NCBI RefSeq assembly: GCF_900177815.1
Contig: NZ_FXAZ01000005.1
Location: 62,001 to 126,000, forward strand
Direction of reading: 5' to 3'
Origin: Paenibacillus aquistagni
GTDB taxonomy: Bacteria; Bacillota; Bacilli; Paenibacillales; Paenibacillaceae
Length of the DNA: 64,000 nucleotides
Part shown: piece after piece, positions 8,715 to 17,384 of the stretch
Layout: every line of letters begins with the position of its first letter
Numbering within the stretch: position 1 is the stretch's first letter
Notes under the pieces: generated by a model
The model's database searches: none
Told to the model about the DNA's origin: nothing
The model's input: the letters and a program-made list of their open reading frames with translations, nothing else
Made by a program: the position numbers and the translations under genes

Positions 8715-9473
8715 CTACAGATAAGCAATGGCCAGATCTCCTGTAATCGGGTTCGTATAAACCTCGCAATTAATGTCATACACCTGCCTGATAAGCTCAT
8801 TGGTCAGTATGTCCTTCGGCCTTCCTGAGGCTAGAACCTCGCCTTGTTTAATCACATAAAGAATATCGCAATACACAGATGCCATCGATAGATCATGCAG
8901 GGCTGCGAGCACACCTATGTTTAATGATTTAACGACGGATAGAATTTGAAGCTGATACTTAATATCCAAATGGTTGGTCGGCTCGTCAAGTATTAAGAAT
9001 TTGGGCTGCTGAGCTATCGCTCTAGCCAGTATTACACGCTGCTTTTCACCACCCGATAGCGTCAAATAGCTCCTATCTGCATATGCGGATAAGTGGACCC
9101 TTTCTAGTGCATCCGCAACGATGTCATAATCCTTGAGACTATCCGATTCCATCAGATGTTTGTGCGGCGTTCGCCCCATCATCACCATCTCATGAACGGT
9201 AAAATCAAAGCTCAATTCGTTGAATTGTCCGACCACGCCCATCTCCTTCGAGATCATGCGCGCCGACGACTTTAACACATCCTTTTCTCCTAAGAACACG
9301 AGTCCCTTTTGCGGTTTAATGACTTTGTAGATGCTTTTTAATAACGTCGATTTCCCGCAGCCGTTCGGTCCGATAAGTCCAACAAATTGCCCCTTCTCCA
9401 CACTGAGACTGATGTCTTTTACAATGTCCGTTCCTGCTAAGGTGATGGATAGATGCTCTGCTGTCAGATTCAA
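8715..9473 (-). CDS. Siderophore ABC transporter ATPase (FecE/FhuC type)
   Basis: A 252-residue ATPase with Walker A GPNGCGKST, signature LSGGEKQR, Walker B FLILDEPTNHLD and the switch His in ALHDLS. The LDIKYQLQIL segment after Walker B is typical of ferric-siderophore and cobalamin importers. It energises uptake with the permease and binding lipoprotein encoded just upstream on the same strand. The start is TTG with GGAGGG 7 nt upstream and lies directly behind the permease stop. Confidence 0.92.
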   Translation of the reverse strand: MNLTAEHLSITLAGTDIVKDISLSVEKGQFVGLIGPNGCGKSTLLKSIYKVIKPQKGLVFLGEKDVLKSSARMISKEMGVVGQFNELSFDFTVHEMVMMGRTPHKHLMESDSLKDYDIVADALERVHLSAYADRSYLTLSGGEKQRVILARAIAQQPKFLILDEPTNHLDIKYQLQILSVVKSLNIGVLAALHDLSMASVYCDILYVIKQGEVLASGRPKDILTNELIRQVYDINCEVYTNPITGDLAIAYL

Positions 9474-9474
9474 T

Positions 9475-10593
9475 TTACTTCCCTCCGAAGCCGTAGCTTT
9501 TTTTGATCAACATATACATAAAGACGGGGGCGCCTAGAAGAGATGTCACGATGCCAATCGGCAATTCTCCATGCGTAATAACCGTACGCGCAAACACATC
9601 CGTCCATATCATGAACAGCGATCCGAACAGAATGGCGACCGGTACGAGCCGTTTGTGGTTGGAGCCTACAACACTGCGCACCATGTGAGGCACAATAAGT
9701 CCAACAAACCCAATAATTCCACACGTGCAGACCAGTACACCAGTGACGATCGAGGAGATCACCATATACAGCCGTCTGTAATGGTTGAGATTAATTCCAA
9801 GCGTCAATGCTGTTTCCTCGCCCAACAGCATGGTATTCATGACCCGAAATTGAAACAGAAAGAAGAGTGTCGCGGTGAGCACCACGGCTGTAATGAGGGG
9901 GAGCGTTCCCCACTCCGCTGCTGCCAAGCTTCCCATTGTCCAAAAGGAGATGGAACGAATGCCTTCCACATTCTTGGCAAAGAACACAATAAAGTTGGAA
10001 AACGCGCCGCACAGCGCATTAATCACCGTTCCGGCCAAAATCAGCTTAACCGAGGAGGTTTTACCGCCAATGCTTGCAAGACCCAAGACGAGAATTGCAG
10101 CAGCTAGTGCCCCAATAAACGCCCATGCGGCAACGCCAAGCTCCCCTATAAATCCCCCGATGCCAAAGCCAATCAGAATGGAGAATGTTGCACCCAGTGA
10201 AGCACCAGAAGATATCCCGAGGATAAACGGATCAGCCAGCGGGTTTTGAACAGATGCTTGCATGACAGTTCCACAGAGCGCCAATCCCGCGCCTGTTATC
10301 ATCGCCAGCAGCACCCGTGGAAATCGAATTTGCCAGATCACATCCAAAAACATGTCGTTTGCGTCCGCAGGGATGCGGCCGGTTTGCAGCCCTGTGATTT
10401 GCTCCACCAATATCCAAAAGGATTGGCCAAAGGGAATCGATACTTGTCCGATCGAGACCGACACAATGATAGATACGCCAACCGCTGCAAGCAGTGATAC
10501 GACAATTACAGAGAACAAGGAACGGTTTTGTATCCGGCTTCCCGTATCTAACGAGTTGTTAGTCAGCTTTCTTTGCGCTCGTGCTATTGCCAT
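9475..10593 (-). CDS. Siderophore ABC transporter permease (FecCD family)
   Basis: A 372-residue polytopic protein of about ten membrane helices. FecCD hallmarks are visible: QASVQNPLADPFILGISSGA in the first half and GFVGLIVPHMVRSVVG in the second, the cytoplasmic loop that contacts the ATPase. The ORF starts 2 bp after the binding-protein stop. No second, fused permease half is present, so the permease probably works as a homodimer. Confidence 0.93.
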   Translation of the reverse strand: MAIARAQRKLTNNSLDTGSRIQNRSLFSVIVVSLLAAVGVSIIVSVSIGQVSIPFGQSFWILVEQITGLQTGRIPADANDMFLDVIWQIRFPRVLLAMITGAGLALCGTVMQASVQNPLADPFILGISSGASLGATFSILIGFGIGGFIGELGVAAWAFIGALAAAILVLGLASIGGKTSSVKLILAGTVINALCGAFSNFIVFFAKNVEGIRSISFWTMGSLAAAEWGTLPLITAVVLTATLFFLFQFRVMNTMLLGEETALTLGINLNHYRRLYMVISSIVTGVLVCTCGIIGFVGLIVPHMVRSVVGSNHKRLVPVAILFGSLFMIWTDVFARTVITHGELPIGIVTSLLGAPVFMYMLIKKSYGFGGK

Positions 10594-10595
10594 GG

Positions 10596-11630
10596 CTATT
10601 CTCCTCTATACAGCTCTGGATGAACATATTGAGCCACATCCTTGTACAAATCAGCAAGCCCGAGGCTTCCACGCACAGCAGTTGTATATTCGACCACTTT
10701 TACATTTCCGTTTTTAACGGCAGTCGCATTTTTCAACTTTGGATTGCGCAGGTATTGATTAATCAATGCTTCACTGTCCGATTTTTGGAAGCCGGTAATA
10801 ATAATTTTGTCTGGATTTACAGATAAGATCGATTCCTCCGACATCTCGACATATGTTTCCTTGGATACTTCGATATACTCGCCGCCTGCGCCTTCGATCA
10901 TCTCATCAATGAGACAAAGCGATGGACCATAATAATAAGTCGTTTCTCCGCTCATCCCTAGCAGCAGAACATTTGGTTTGTCTTTTGCCTGCTCCGCTAT
11001 TTTCTGGATTTCACTGATCTGCTCCTTTTGCTTGTCAACAAAGGCATTTGTTTGATCTTCAATATTCAGCACTCTTCCTAGATTGGTAATATCCTCGAAA
11101 AAGCTGTCGATGGTGCGCCCAGTCGTGTAATTAATCCCAGTTAGCACCGGAATGCCTCTCTTGTTCCAAAACGAAATATCCCCGATTCGTTCTTTTTGAA
11201 AAGCGGAAGACATGGAAATAATCAAATCCGGCTGGAGCTCTAGGATGGATTCCTTCGAGGGCCACATATCCGTCATGATGGGAAGCTGTTTGATTTGTTC
11301 TTCATATTCAGAGAAGGACTTGTCCAAATAAGCGAGACCAGCGATTCGTTCCTCCTCTCCGAAGGCAATCATCCACTCTGCGAAGCCTTGCCCGATCACA
11401 ACAATGCGCTTTGGCTCTTTGTCAATCGTTTGCTGCAGCTCCTTTCCAGCATCGTCATAAATCGAAAAGCTTAACGGATAATGGCTGTTCCCTGCTGAAT
11501 TGCTCGTCGTCTTTTCGGAGTGCTTCAGGTTCGACTGTTCTACTTCAACCTTGCTTGGCGAGCAAGCCGACAGCATCATCAAGCAAAGGATCGTAGTTAG
11601 CAATAAAGATATCTTTCTCTTTATAAACAT
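10596..11630 (-). CDS. Siderophore-binding lipoprotein of an ABC importer
   Basis: A 344-residue protein with a lipoprotein signal peptide: basic start, hydrophobic core and lipobox LSAC with the lipidated Cys at 23. The mature part follows the periplasmic-binding-protein 2 fold of FhuD/FepB types: RIVVIGQGF at the start of lobe one, ELQPDLIISMS, and VNPDKIIITGF in lobe two. The charged Asp/Glu-rich surface is typical for binding iron complexes. AGGAGG precedes the ATG. It lies second in a four-gene operon. Confidence 0.92.
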   Translation of the reverse strand: MFIKRKISLLLTTILCLMMLSACSPSKVEVEQSNLKHSEKTTSNSAGNSHYPLSFSIYDDAGKELQQTIDKEPKRIVVIGQGFAEWMIAFGEEERIAGLAYLDKSFSEYEEQIKQLPIMTDMWPSKESILELQPDLIISMSSAFQKERIGDISFWNKRGIPVLTGINYTTGRTIDSFFEDITNLGRVLNIEDQTNAFVDKQKEQISEIQKIAEQAKDKPNVLLLGMSGETTYYYGPSLCLIDEMIEGAGGEYIEVSKETYVEMSEESILSVNPDKIIITGFQKSDSEALINQYLRNPKLKNATAVKNGNVKVVEYTTAVRGSLGLADLYKDVAQYVHPELYRGE

Positions 11631-11671
11631 AGGTGCTTCCTCCTGATTTCTAGTAATCTTGGTTTATAAAA

Positions 11672-13114
11672 CTATTGTGGGTCGCGTAGAAAACAAAGAC
11701 ACATAAAAGCAGCAAATGCGAGTCCTCCACAGGCTGTCATTGAGACGCTAAATGCCCTCACATAATCAAGCAAGCCAGCGCTGTCCAAAGACTGTCCGAG
11801 CATTGTAGAAAATAAAATGCTGATTAGTGCCACGCCTAGCGAATTGGCCAGATACATGACGGTATTGAACAAGCCCGAACCTGTGCCCGCATCCTTCGCC
11901 GGGACAGTGCCCAGCACAACGCGGGTGAGCGGCGTGGTAACAAGACCGAGCCCTAGACCATATACCAGTAACAATGCAAGGAAAGGCAAATCCAGCACCT
12001 GCACCGCGTCGATCTGCAGCAACAATATGAATAAAAAACAGCTGCTTGACGTGACCAAAGCTCCGATTCTCAGCACAGCCATCCCCCATCTGCTTACCAC
12101 CCGTGACGAGAACAAGGAGGTCAGGAAAAACCCGCAGCCAAGCGGCAAAAAAGCGAGACTCGTGGCTTGGGCATCCAGATGCAAGCCAAACTGCAAGTAG
12201 TACGTCAGGATGAAAAAGAAAGAAAACATGCTGAGATAAATTAAAATGACGGAAAGCATCCCCACGCCGAACAGGCGCTGCTTAAAAATCGTCAAATCGA
12301 CGAGCGGTGTGCCACCGCGTTTTTGCTTGCGAATTTCGACGATGACAAAGGCAAGCAGCAATAGCAGCGAAAGAAGCAAGCTGCCCCATACCCACTGAGG
12401 CCATCCTTGCTTTTGACCCTCGGATAGTGGATAGACAAGCAGAAACAGGGCACTCATGATAAAGACTGTGCCGGTCCAGTCAATCTTCTGTGCCCGGTTG
12501 CCTCTTGATTCCGGTAGGAGCGGCAAACAGAGCAGCACAAGGAGACCGAATGGAACATTGAACAGAAAAACGGTACGCCATCCCAGATCAAACACATTCC
12601 AATGCACCAGCAGTCCGCCCAGCGTAAGCCCGAAGGCAAAGCCGAATCCAATCAACGCACCGTAAATGCTGAATACGATCCCTTTCTCCCGCGGCAGATA
12701 ATTAATCTGCATCATGGACAGTACTTGGGGCTGAATAAGCGCCGCAGCAAGACCTTGCACCATTCGAATAGCAATCAGCAATGTTGGACTCGTTGTCACG
12801 CCGCCCAGCAAGGCCATCAGCGTAAAGCCGCTCACGCCAATGAGCAGCAGCCGTCTACGGCCGTAAATGTCTCCGAGCTTCCCACTGACAATAAGCGCTA
12901 TAGACAAGCTGAGCGAGAAGCAGGTCACAATCAATTGCGCATCAGAGAAGCTAGCATTCAAGCTATGTTGGATCAGTGGCAGCGCCACCTGAATCATGTA
13001 CGTATTCAAGGAATTAAGTAAAATGGGGAGAAGGATGACCGCCAGCGCTAACCATCTACGCGGATGTACCTGCTGCTCTAGTTTGTCATCTGTGGTCTTA
13101 CTCGAATTAGTCAT
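11672..13114 (-). CDS. DHA2-type MFS efflux transporter, first gene of the iron operon
   Basis: A 480-residue, probably 14-helix drug:H+ antiporter. DHA2 markers are GKLGDIYGRRRLLLIG between helices 2 and 3 and the helix-5 antiporter motif near GALIGFGFAFGLTLGG. It is first in the operon, nearest the Fur box, with only 41 bp to the binding lipoprotein. This placement suggests siderophore export or recycling rather than drug efflux. No siderophore synthetase is in the window. GGAGGGG precedes the ATG. Confidence 0.85.
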   Translation of the reverse strand: MTNSSKTTDDKLEQQVHPRRWLALAVILLPILLNSLNTYMIQVALPLIQHSLNASFSDAQLIVTCFSLSLSIALIVSGKLGDIYGRRRLLLIGVSGFTLMALLGGVTTSPTLLIAIRMVQGLAAALIQPQVLSMMQINYLPREKGIVFSIYGALIGFGFAFGLTLGGLLVHWNVFDLGWRTVFLFNVPFGLLVLLCLPLLPESRGNRAQKIDWTGTVFIMSALFLLVYPLSEGQKQGWPQWVWGSLLLSLLLLLAFVIVEIRKQKRGGTPLVDLTIFKQRLFGVGMLSVILIYLSMFSFFFILTYYLQFGLHLDAQATSLAFLPLGCGFFLTSLFSSRVVSRWGMAVLRIGALVTSSSCFLFILLLQIDAVQVLDLPFLALLLVYGLGLGLVTTPLTRVVLGTVPAKDAGTGSGLFNTVMYLANSLGVALISILFSTMLGQSLDSAGLLDYVRAFSVSMTACGGLAFAAFMCLCFLRDPQ

Positions 13115-13274
13115 TCATTTCCCCTCCTTCAAACGCTAACTTTGCGGTGAATCTGCTTTACTCCTATTGCGAGGTACAGCAATCGAGTTACAGGTAATAA
13201 AACTTGCCGTCCCCATTTCTTTTTCAAAAAACCACTCCTTTGTTCGATTGTCTCTGTTGCAAGGAACTGATCTA

Positions 13275-13293
13275 ATTGATAATCATTATCAAT
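13275..13293. promoter_or_regulatory. Fur box
   Basis: ATTGATAATCATTATCAAT is a perfect 9-1-9 palindrome that contains the classic 7-1-7 Fur site TGATAATCATTATCA. It lies about 160 bp upstream of the MFS start and should repress the four-gene iron operon when iron is sufficient. Confidence 0.88.
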
Positions 13294-13612
13294 GATGACT
13301 ATTATTCATGATTTTGACTATAATCTCTACCTATCGCGGGAGCGTCTTCCCCTATTAAGGGAGCATACGAACAGAAGTTTAAAACGGCCTATTCAAGAAA
13401 TTAGAAAGGAGAGATCAAAGTCGCTTATATCTAGAAGAGAAATGGAATGGCCTCAAGATATCTGTGCGCGCTTGAGTGTCCATGATCTTGGAAGTTCGAA
13501 GTACTGGATGAAGATATACCGTAACGAGAGGAAATCAGACAAGCGCTTGGGACTAAAAGAGCATGGAGCATCAGACATGAGTCCGAGAGTGGTATGGTTA
13601 TTTTCAAGCAAA

Positions 13613-13646
13613 TAAGCTGCTCCCCATCACGTACAGGAAGCAGCTT
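13613..13646. repeat. Hairpin in gene-poor region
   Basis: TAAGCTGCTCC (13613-13623) pairs with GGAAGCAGCTTA (13635-13646). It may be a terminator remnant; the following T-run is weak. Confidence 0.4.
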
Positions 13647-13803
13647 ATAGCCTTGGACTTATTCTTACTTTTCCTTGCCTATATATGCCGAAAAATGTAT
13701 TTTCACATATGTACACCGCATTTATTTCACTGAAAAGAAACGGAGTAAATGATGAGAAGGGAAAAAACGACGAAGACGATGGGTGGATATACCAGAATGG
13801 TAC

Positions 13804-13947
13804 ATGAATTTAACTAGGGACTTTTACAATGGTTGGTTAATGCAAAGAGAATGCGCGGGAGTTGAGTGGAGAGGCAAGGACATTCCGTACACATTTCATA
13901 CAGGCTATGGGCTTCCAATTTACTTCCCCCATCCCACAGCATTGTGA
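13804..13947 (+). pseudogene. Possible gene remnant, unknown
   Basis: The 13115-14132 stretch has no convincing gene. This short frame encodes 47 protein-like residues (rich in Trp, Tyr and Gly, for example DFYNGWLMQREC and YTFHTGYGLPIYF) and is open a little upstream of its ATG. A second short frame with an apparent RBS (GGAG then ATG-ATG at about 13749) runs into it in a different register, as would be left by a frameshift. I do not recognise the family. It could be a decayed gene or chance. Confidence 0.25.
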
Positions 13948-14090
13948 CAGGAGATTACCATCAGGCAAAAAAGCCGCCATTTCAGCTTAACAAACTAAAA
14001 GATTAAGTCGTGAGGCTGCCAATCTGTTTAATCTTGTCCCCAAGACATATTACCCCTTTATCTTTCAATCTCCAAAATTTCTAGACAAAC

Positions 14091-14116
14091 AAAAAAAGCC
14101 TTATCTACAAAGGCTT
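14091..14116 (-). terminator. Terminator of tRNA-Leu
   Basis: On the minus strand AAGCCTT / AAGGCTT form the stem (14110-14116 with 14096-14102), followed by TTTTTTTG, directly downstream of the tRNA. Confidence 0.85.
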
Positions 14117-14132
14117 CTCATAATTATAGATA

Positions 14133-14219
14133 TGGTGCAGTCAAGAGGACTCGAACCTCCACGCCCTTGCGGGCACTAGAACCTGAATCTAGCGCGTCTG
14201 CCAATTCCGCCATGACTGC
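14133..14219 (-). tRNA. tRNA-Leu (anticodon CAG)
   Basis: On the minus strand the acceptor GCAGTCA pairs with TGACTGC. The D-arm contains GGCAGACGCG, and the anticodon stem CTAGA/TCTAG encloses the loop TTCAGGT, giving anticodon CAG. A long variable arm (GTGCCCGCAAGGGCG) marks class II, and GGTTCGAGTCC is the T-arm. CCA is encoded. It reads CUG codons. It stands alone, with its own terminator. Confidence 0.97.
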
Positions 14220-14457
14220 ATATTGTTGATTGTCTGCCGCCGTTATCATAACCATCAGCAGCGACAAGATTTATAATATCACAATCATTTAATGGGGTCA
14301 ACAATATTTTTTATTTTTATTTAGACAGAGGACAAGAACGAGGAATCAGGTCCTAATCCCCTAAATGCACGCCCTTGCCCTCTAGGTAGAACACCCACCT
14401 ATATGCACAGCCAGTCTGACTGCATGGCAACATGCAAAGTGGCTTGTCCCATCGCGT

Positions 14458-14688
14458 TCAGTCTTCAAGCAGTCCCGGCGGCAGACGCCTCGGCTCATCG
14501 AACGGCTGGAGCAGATAGCTGCGCTTCACCTTCACAACTCGCCGATTCTGCTTGCGAATCATTACATGCTCCTCATCCCAAGCCACAACAATTCCCTTTA
14601 CATCATTCATTTCGAGAATATCTCGGACCACTCTAACCTTGGTTCCCGCTTCTCGATAGTCGTTTAAAGCCTGATCATCTATCATCAT
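14458..14688 (-). CDS. Small conserved-looking protein, unknown
   Basis: About 76 residues, with an AAGGAA site before the ATG pair at 14688/14685. The sequence alternates short beta strands (TKVRVVRDIL, VKGIVVAWDEEHVMIRK, RVVKVKRSYLL), like a small SH3/KOW-type barrel. No family name comes to mind. A second unknown gene lies 99 bp upstream on the same strand. Confidence 0.55.
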   Translation of the reverse strand: MMIDDQALNDYREAGTKVRVVRDILEMNDVKGIVVAWDEEHVMIRKQNRRVVKVKRSYLLQPFDEPRRLPPGLLED

Positions 14689-14787
14689 GCTGTTCCTTTC
14701 CATGTAAGCATCATTGCAAGAGGCAGCACAGAATCTCGGGAATCTGCGCCGCTTCTTGCTGCAATGAGGTTGTGCAGTTCTATTCCA

Positions 14788-15114
14788 TTAGTGTCCAACA
14801 TGTTCCTTGGAATCGTTCTTCTCGAACCAGTAATCCAGTACCTTCGCAGACATAACCCGCTTGTCGATATACTCGGCTTGCGTGACGGAGAACTGATGGC
14901 GCCAAGATACATCCAACTCGTTGCACAGCTTGACTACAGTTAACAGCTCAGACCATGCCACATAGCGTTTGTACCAGAAAAACTGAGGGTGCTCTATCAT
15001 ATAAGGGTACAAATCATCAAATTCGGTGTGCTTGCAATCCAACGCACGTTCGAAATGAACTTTCGCCTCAGCTACCTTCTCTTGCAAATATTGGGCGGAT
15101 GGTTCGTGGACCAT
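14788..15114 (-). CDS. Small soluble helical protein, unknown
   Basis: About 108 residues, mostly helical and rich in aromatic residues (HPQFFWYKRYVAWSELL). The start at 15114 is chosen because AGGAGG lies 9 nt upstream; the in-frame ATG at 15135 has none. It is probably cotranscribed with the 76-residue gene downstream. I do not recognise a family. Confidence 0.55.
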   Translation of the reverse strand: MVHEPSAQYLQEKVAEAKVHFERALDCKHTEFDDLYPYMIEHPQFFWYKRYVAWSELLTVVKLCNELDVSWRHQFSVTQAEYIDKRVMSAKVLDYWFEKNDSKEHVGH

Positions 15115-15375
15115 TTCGAGTCGCCTCCTCTCCATACTTACTTACATTATATGCGATTTCTATAAAAGGAGAAAAGGATTCAATTATAATTGTTTCCATG
15201 CAACTTATCCCTGCTTGCACGCGTCCATATATAAAGAGCATTCGTTCTAAAAAGATTGTAAATATACAGCTGCTCCGATTCATACGGTGACCACTGTGGT
15301 TAGATTATAGAATCAGGGTAAACAAGCTTATAAACACACGGTTTGTCGCGAGACAAAGGTTAAGGAGGGTACAGA

Positions 15376-16011
15376 ATGAACCAGCATAACAAAAGCCATA
15401 TACGGTTGTTTCTATTGATCTCTATGATCATTATGATGTCATCCTTATATGTGTGGACATCCCCGTCACATCATAACCAATCTTCGGATAATTCTGTAGC
15501 ACAGTCCCTCGTTGGCACCAAAGAGGCAGGTCACGCTTCAAGCAAGGAGAACGCGAAGATCGCGTCTTCCACAGATTCTGCGTCAGCTTCATCTCTAGAT
15601 CAAAGCATGTTGAGTCAACCCTTCGACCCGCATGACATGAGTCTCATGGGCATACATCTGGATGATTCAACAGAAGATCTCACTTCCTCATGGGGAGAGC
15701 CATCTTCCTCTTATATTATGCCTGAGGAAGAGCCTGTCAAGGTATACGAATATGATGGCTTCTCAGTCGGCTGCACGGCTAGCGGCCACGTAGCCTTCGT
15801 TGAGGTTCACCAATCTGGACTTCATACAGGCATCGACGGCCTGCGAGTGGGTGAGCATAGTGATACGGTAAAAAAAGCAATGGGCTCGCCTGATCAGGAT
15901 TCAGGATATGTGTGGGGCTATTCCACCAGCCATTCGATGCTGAGGCTCGATCTTGATCCCACAACAAGTAAAGTTCACGCTGTTAAGCTGTTTCGCACAA
16001 CTGCTGCATAG
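15376..16011 (+). CDS. Signal-anchored secreted protein with two GxxxxDS-type modules
   Basis: A 211-residue protein. One N-terminal membrane segment or signal peptide (about residues 10-29) is followed by a Ser/Ala/Asp-rich linker to about residue 85. The C-terminal half holds two similar modules, MGIHLDDSTEDLTSSWGEPS and LRVGEHSDTVKKAMGSPDQ, the G-x(3,4)-DS-x2-V-x3-GxP pattern seen in small secreted Firmicute proteins. Function unknown. A strong AAGGAGG precedes the ATG. Confidence 0.65.
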   Translation: MNQHNKSHIRLFLLISMIIMMSSLYVWTSPSHHNQSSDNSVAQSLVGTKEAGHASSKENAKIASSTDSASASSLDQSMLSQPFDPHDMSLMGIHLDDSTEDLTSSWGEPSSSYIMPEEEPVKVYEYDGFSVGCTASGHVAFVEVHQSGLHTGIDGLRVGEHSDTVKKAMGSPDQDSGYVWGYSTSHSMLRLDLDPTTSKVHAVKLFRTTAA

Positions 16012-16120
16012 CGCTAAACGTTAAGCATGTCCGCTTCTCTTCATGCATACAGTCTATGGAGGACAACTTCTGCATGTTCTACTATAGGCTGTTGCTAGGC
16101 ATGAGAGGAGCTTGCTGTTA

Positions 16121-17245
16121 ATGAGAAATGTATTTAAAGTTCTCCAAATATCCTTTACCTATATCGGAACGGTAGTAGGTGCTGGCTTTGCTACAGGCCA
16201 GGAAATCCTGCAGTTCTTTACCCAATATGGTCGAAATGCATTATTTACGATCTTAATCTCCACCTTATTGTTTGTGTGGCTGGGCACGAAGCTCATGGTG
16301 CTATCCCATCGCATCCAAGCCCGGTCTTATGAAGATGTCAATCTCACCTTATTCGGCCCTAAGGTTGGCGGCTATGTCAGTTTATTCACCCTTGCCGTCA
16401 TCATCTGCGTCAATAGTGTCATGCTCGCAGGAGCTGGCTCCGTATTTGCCGAACACCTCAATATGCACTACCAGACAGGACTCTTAATCACCATTTTTGG
16501 TTCTTATCTCATCATCAATCGCGGGATGAATGCCATCCTGAACTTGAATTCACTTGTTGTACCCACCATGCTCGTCTTTACCTGCTTTATCTTATGGGAT
16601 ACCCTGCAGCTGCCAACAACAACGATGGCGTTTACCTACATATCAGACAAGCCGCTGTACAGCGCAATTTCCTCTTCTTTTCTGTACGGTGCCTTCAATC
16701 TCGCCATGGCACAGGCCGTACTTGTTCCAATGGGAGCCTCCATGCCTAATGAGAAGGTCATACGTGCAGGAGGCTGGATCGGAGGCGTATTAATCGGCGG
16801 CATGCTGTATGCCGGTCACATTGCGTTGTCCGCTCACATGCCAGGCATCATCCAATTCGAGATTCCAATGGGACAAATCGCCTATGGACTTGGCTTTGCG
16901 ATCCAGCTAATTTATATTCTGCTCATTTTTTCCGAAATTTTCACAACCTTTATCGCGGATATTTATGGCGTGACGCTTCAGATCAAGCAGCGCGTATCCA
17001 TCCATCCGAAGCTCATCGTCATGGCCATCATGCTCTTTTGCTTCTTAATGAGCCAGTTTGGCTTCAAATCTCTGGTATCGATCCTTTATCCACTGTTTGG
17101 ACTGTTCAGCTTTGCTTGGCTGATCTTACTGGTCAAGATCAAGCTGGATGACCAGCATCCTATTCATCCAACTCCACCAGCAGGAGACTACAGCCATTTT
17201 CCACTCAAGAAGACATCGGTAAAAAAAGCTTCCGAACACTCATGA
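16121..17245 (+). CDS. ykvI: YkvI-family membrane protein
   Basis: About 374 residues with around ten membrane helices. The N-terminus FTYIGTVVGAGFATGQE is the unwound-helix substrate motif of APC/LeuT-fold carriers, and the whole protein resembles Bacillus YkvI. Substrate unknown. The ATG at 16121 is preferred, with GAGGAG about 10 nt upstream; the upstream TTG at 16112 lies too close to that site. The tail after the last helix is basic and cytoplasmic. Confidence 0.8.
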   Translation: MRNVFKVLQISFTYIGTVVGAGFATGQEILQFFTQYGRNALFTILISTLLFVWLGTKLMVLSHRIQARSYEDVNLTLFGPKVGGYVSLFTLAVIICVNSVMLAGAGSVFAEHLNMHYQTGLLITIFGSYLIINRGMNAILNLNSLVVPTMLVFTCFILWDTLQLPTTTMAFTYISDKPLYSAISSSFLYGAFNLAMAQAVLVPMGASMPNEKVIRAGGWIGGVLIGGMLYAGHIALSAHMPGIIQFEIPMGQIAYGLGFAIQLIYILLIFSEIFTTFIADIYGVTLQIKQRVSIHPKLIVMAIMLFCFLMSQFGFKSLVSILYPLFGLFSFAWLILLVKIKLDDQHPIHPTPPAGDYSHFPLKKTSVKKASEHS

Positions 17246-17340
17246 TCAATAGCACCGATGGGTTGCGCCGAAACATTTTCACAGCACTCCTCTCTTCATT
17301 CTAAAGCGTATCGCGATCGACTGAACAACAGAATAAATAG

Positions 17341-17384
17341 CAGCAGGAAGAGGGCTCCTTCTAATGAAGAGAGCCCTCCTGCTC
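17341..17384. terminator. Long hairpin between convergent ykvI and yhaN
   Basis: GCAGGA-AGAGGGCTC pairs with GAGCCCTC-CTGC around a short loop. It overlaps the yhaN stop and probably terminates both directions, although T-runs are short. Confidence 0.6.

Noticed and set aside
9571-10107. 178-codon plus-strand reading frame
   Set aside because: Antisense to the FecCD permease; composition unlike real proteins.
13292-13615. 107-codon plus-strand reading frame
   Set aside because: Starts inside the Fur box, has no ribosome binding site and no protein-like pattern.
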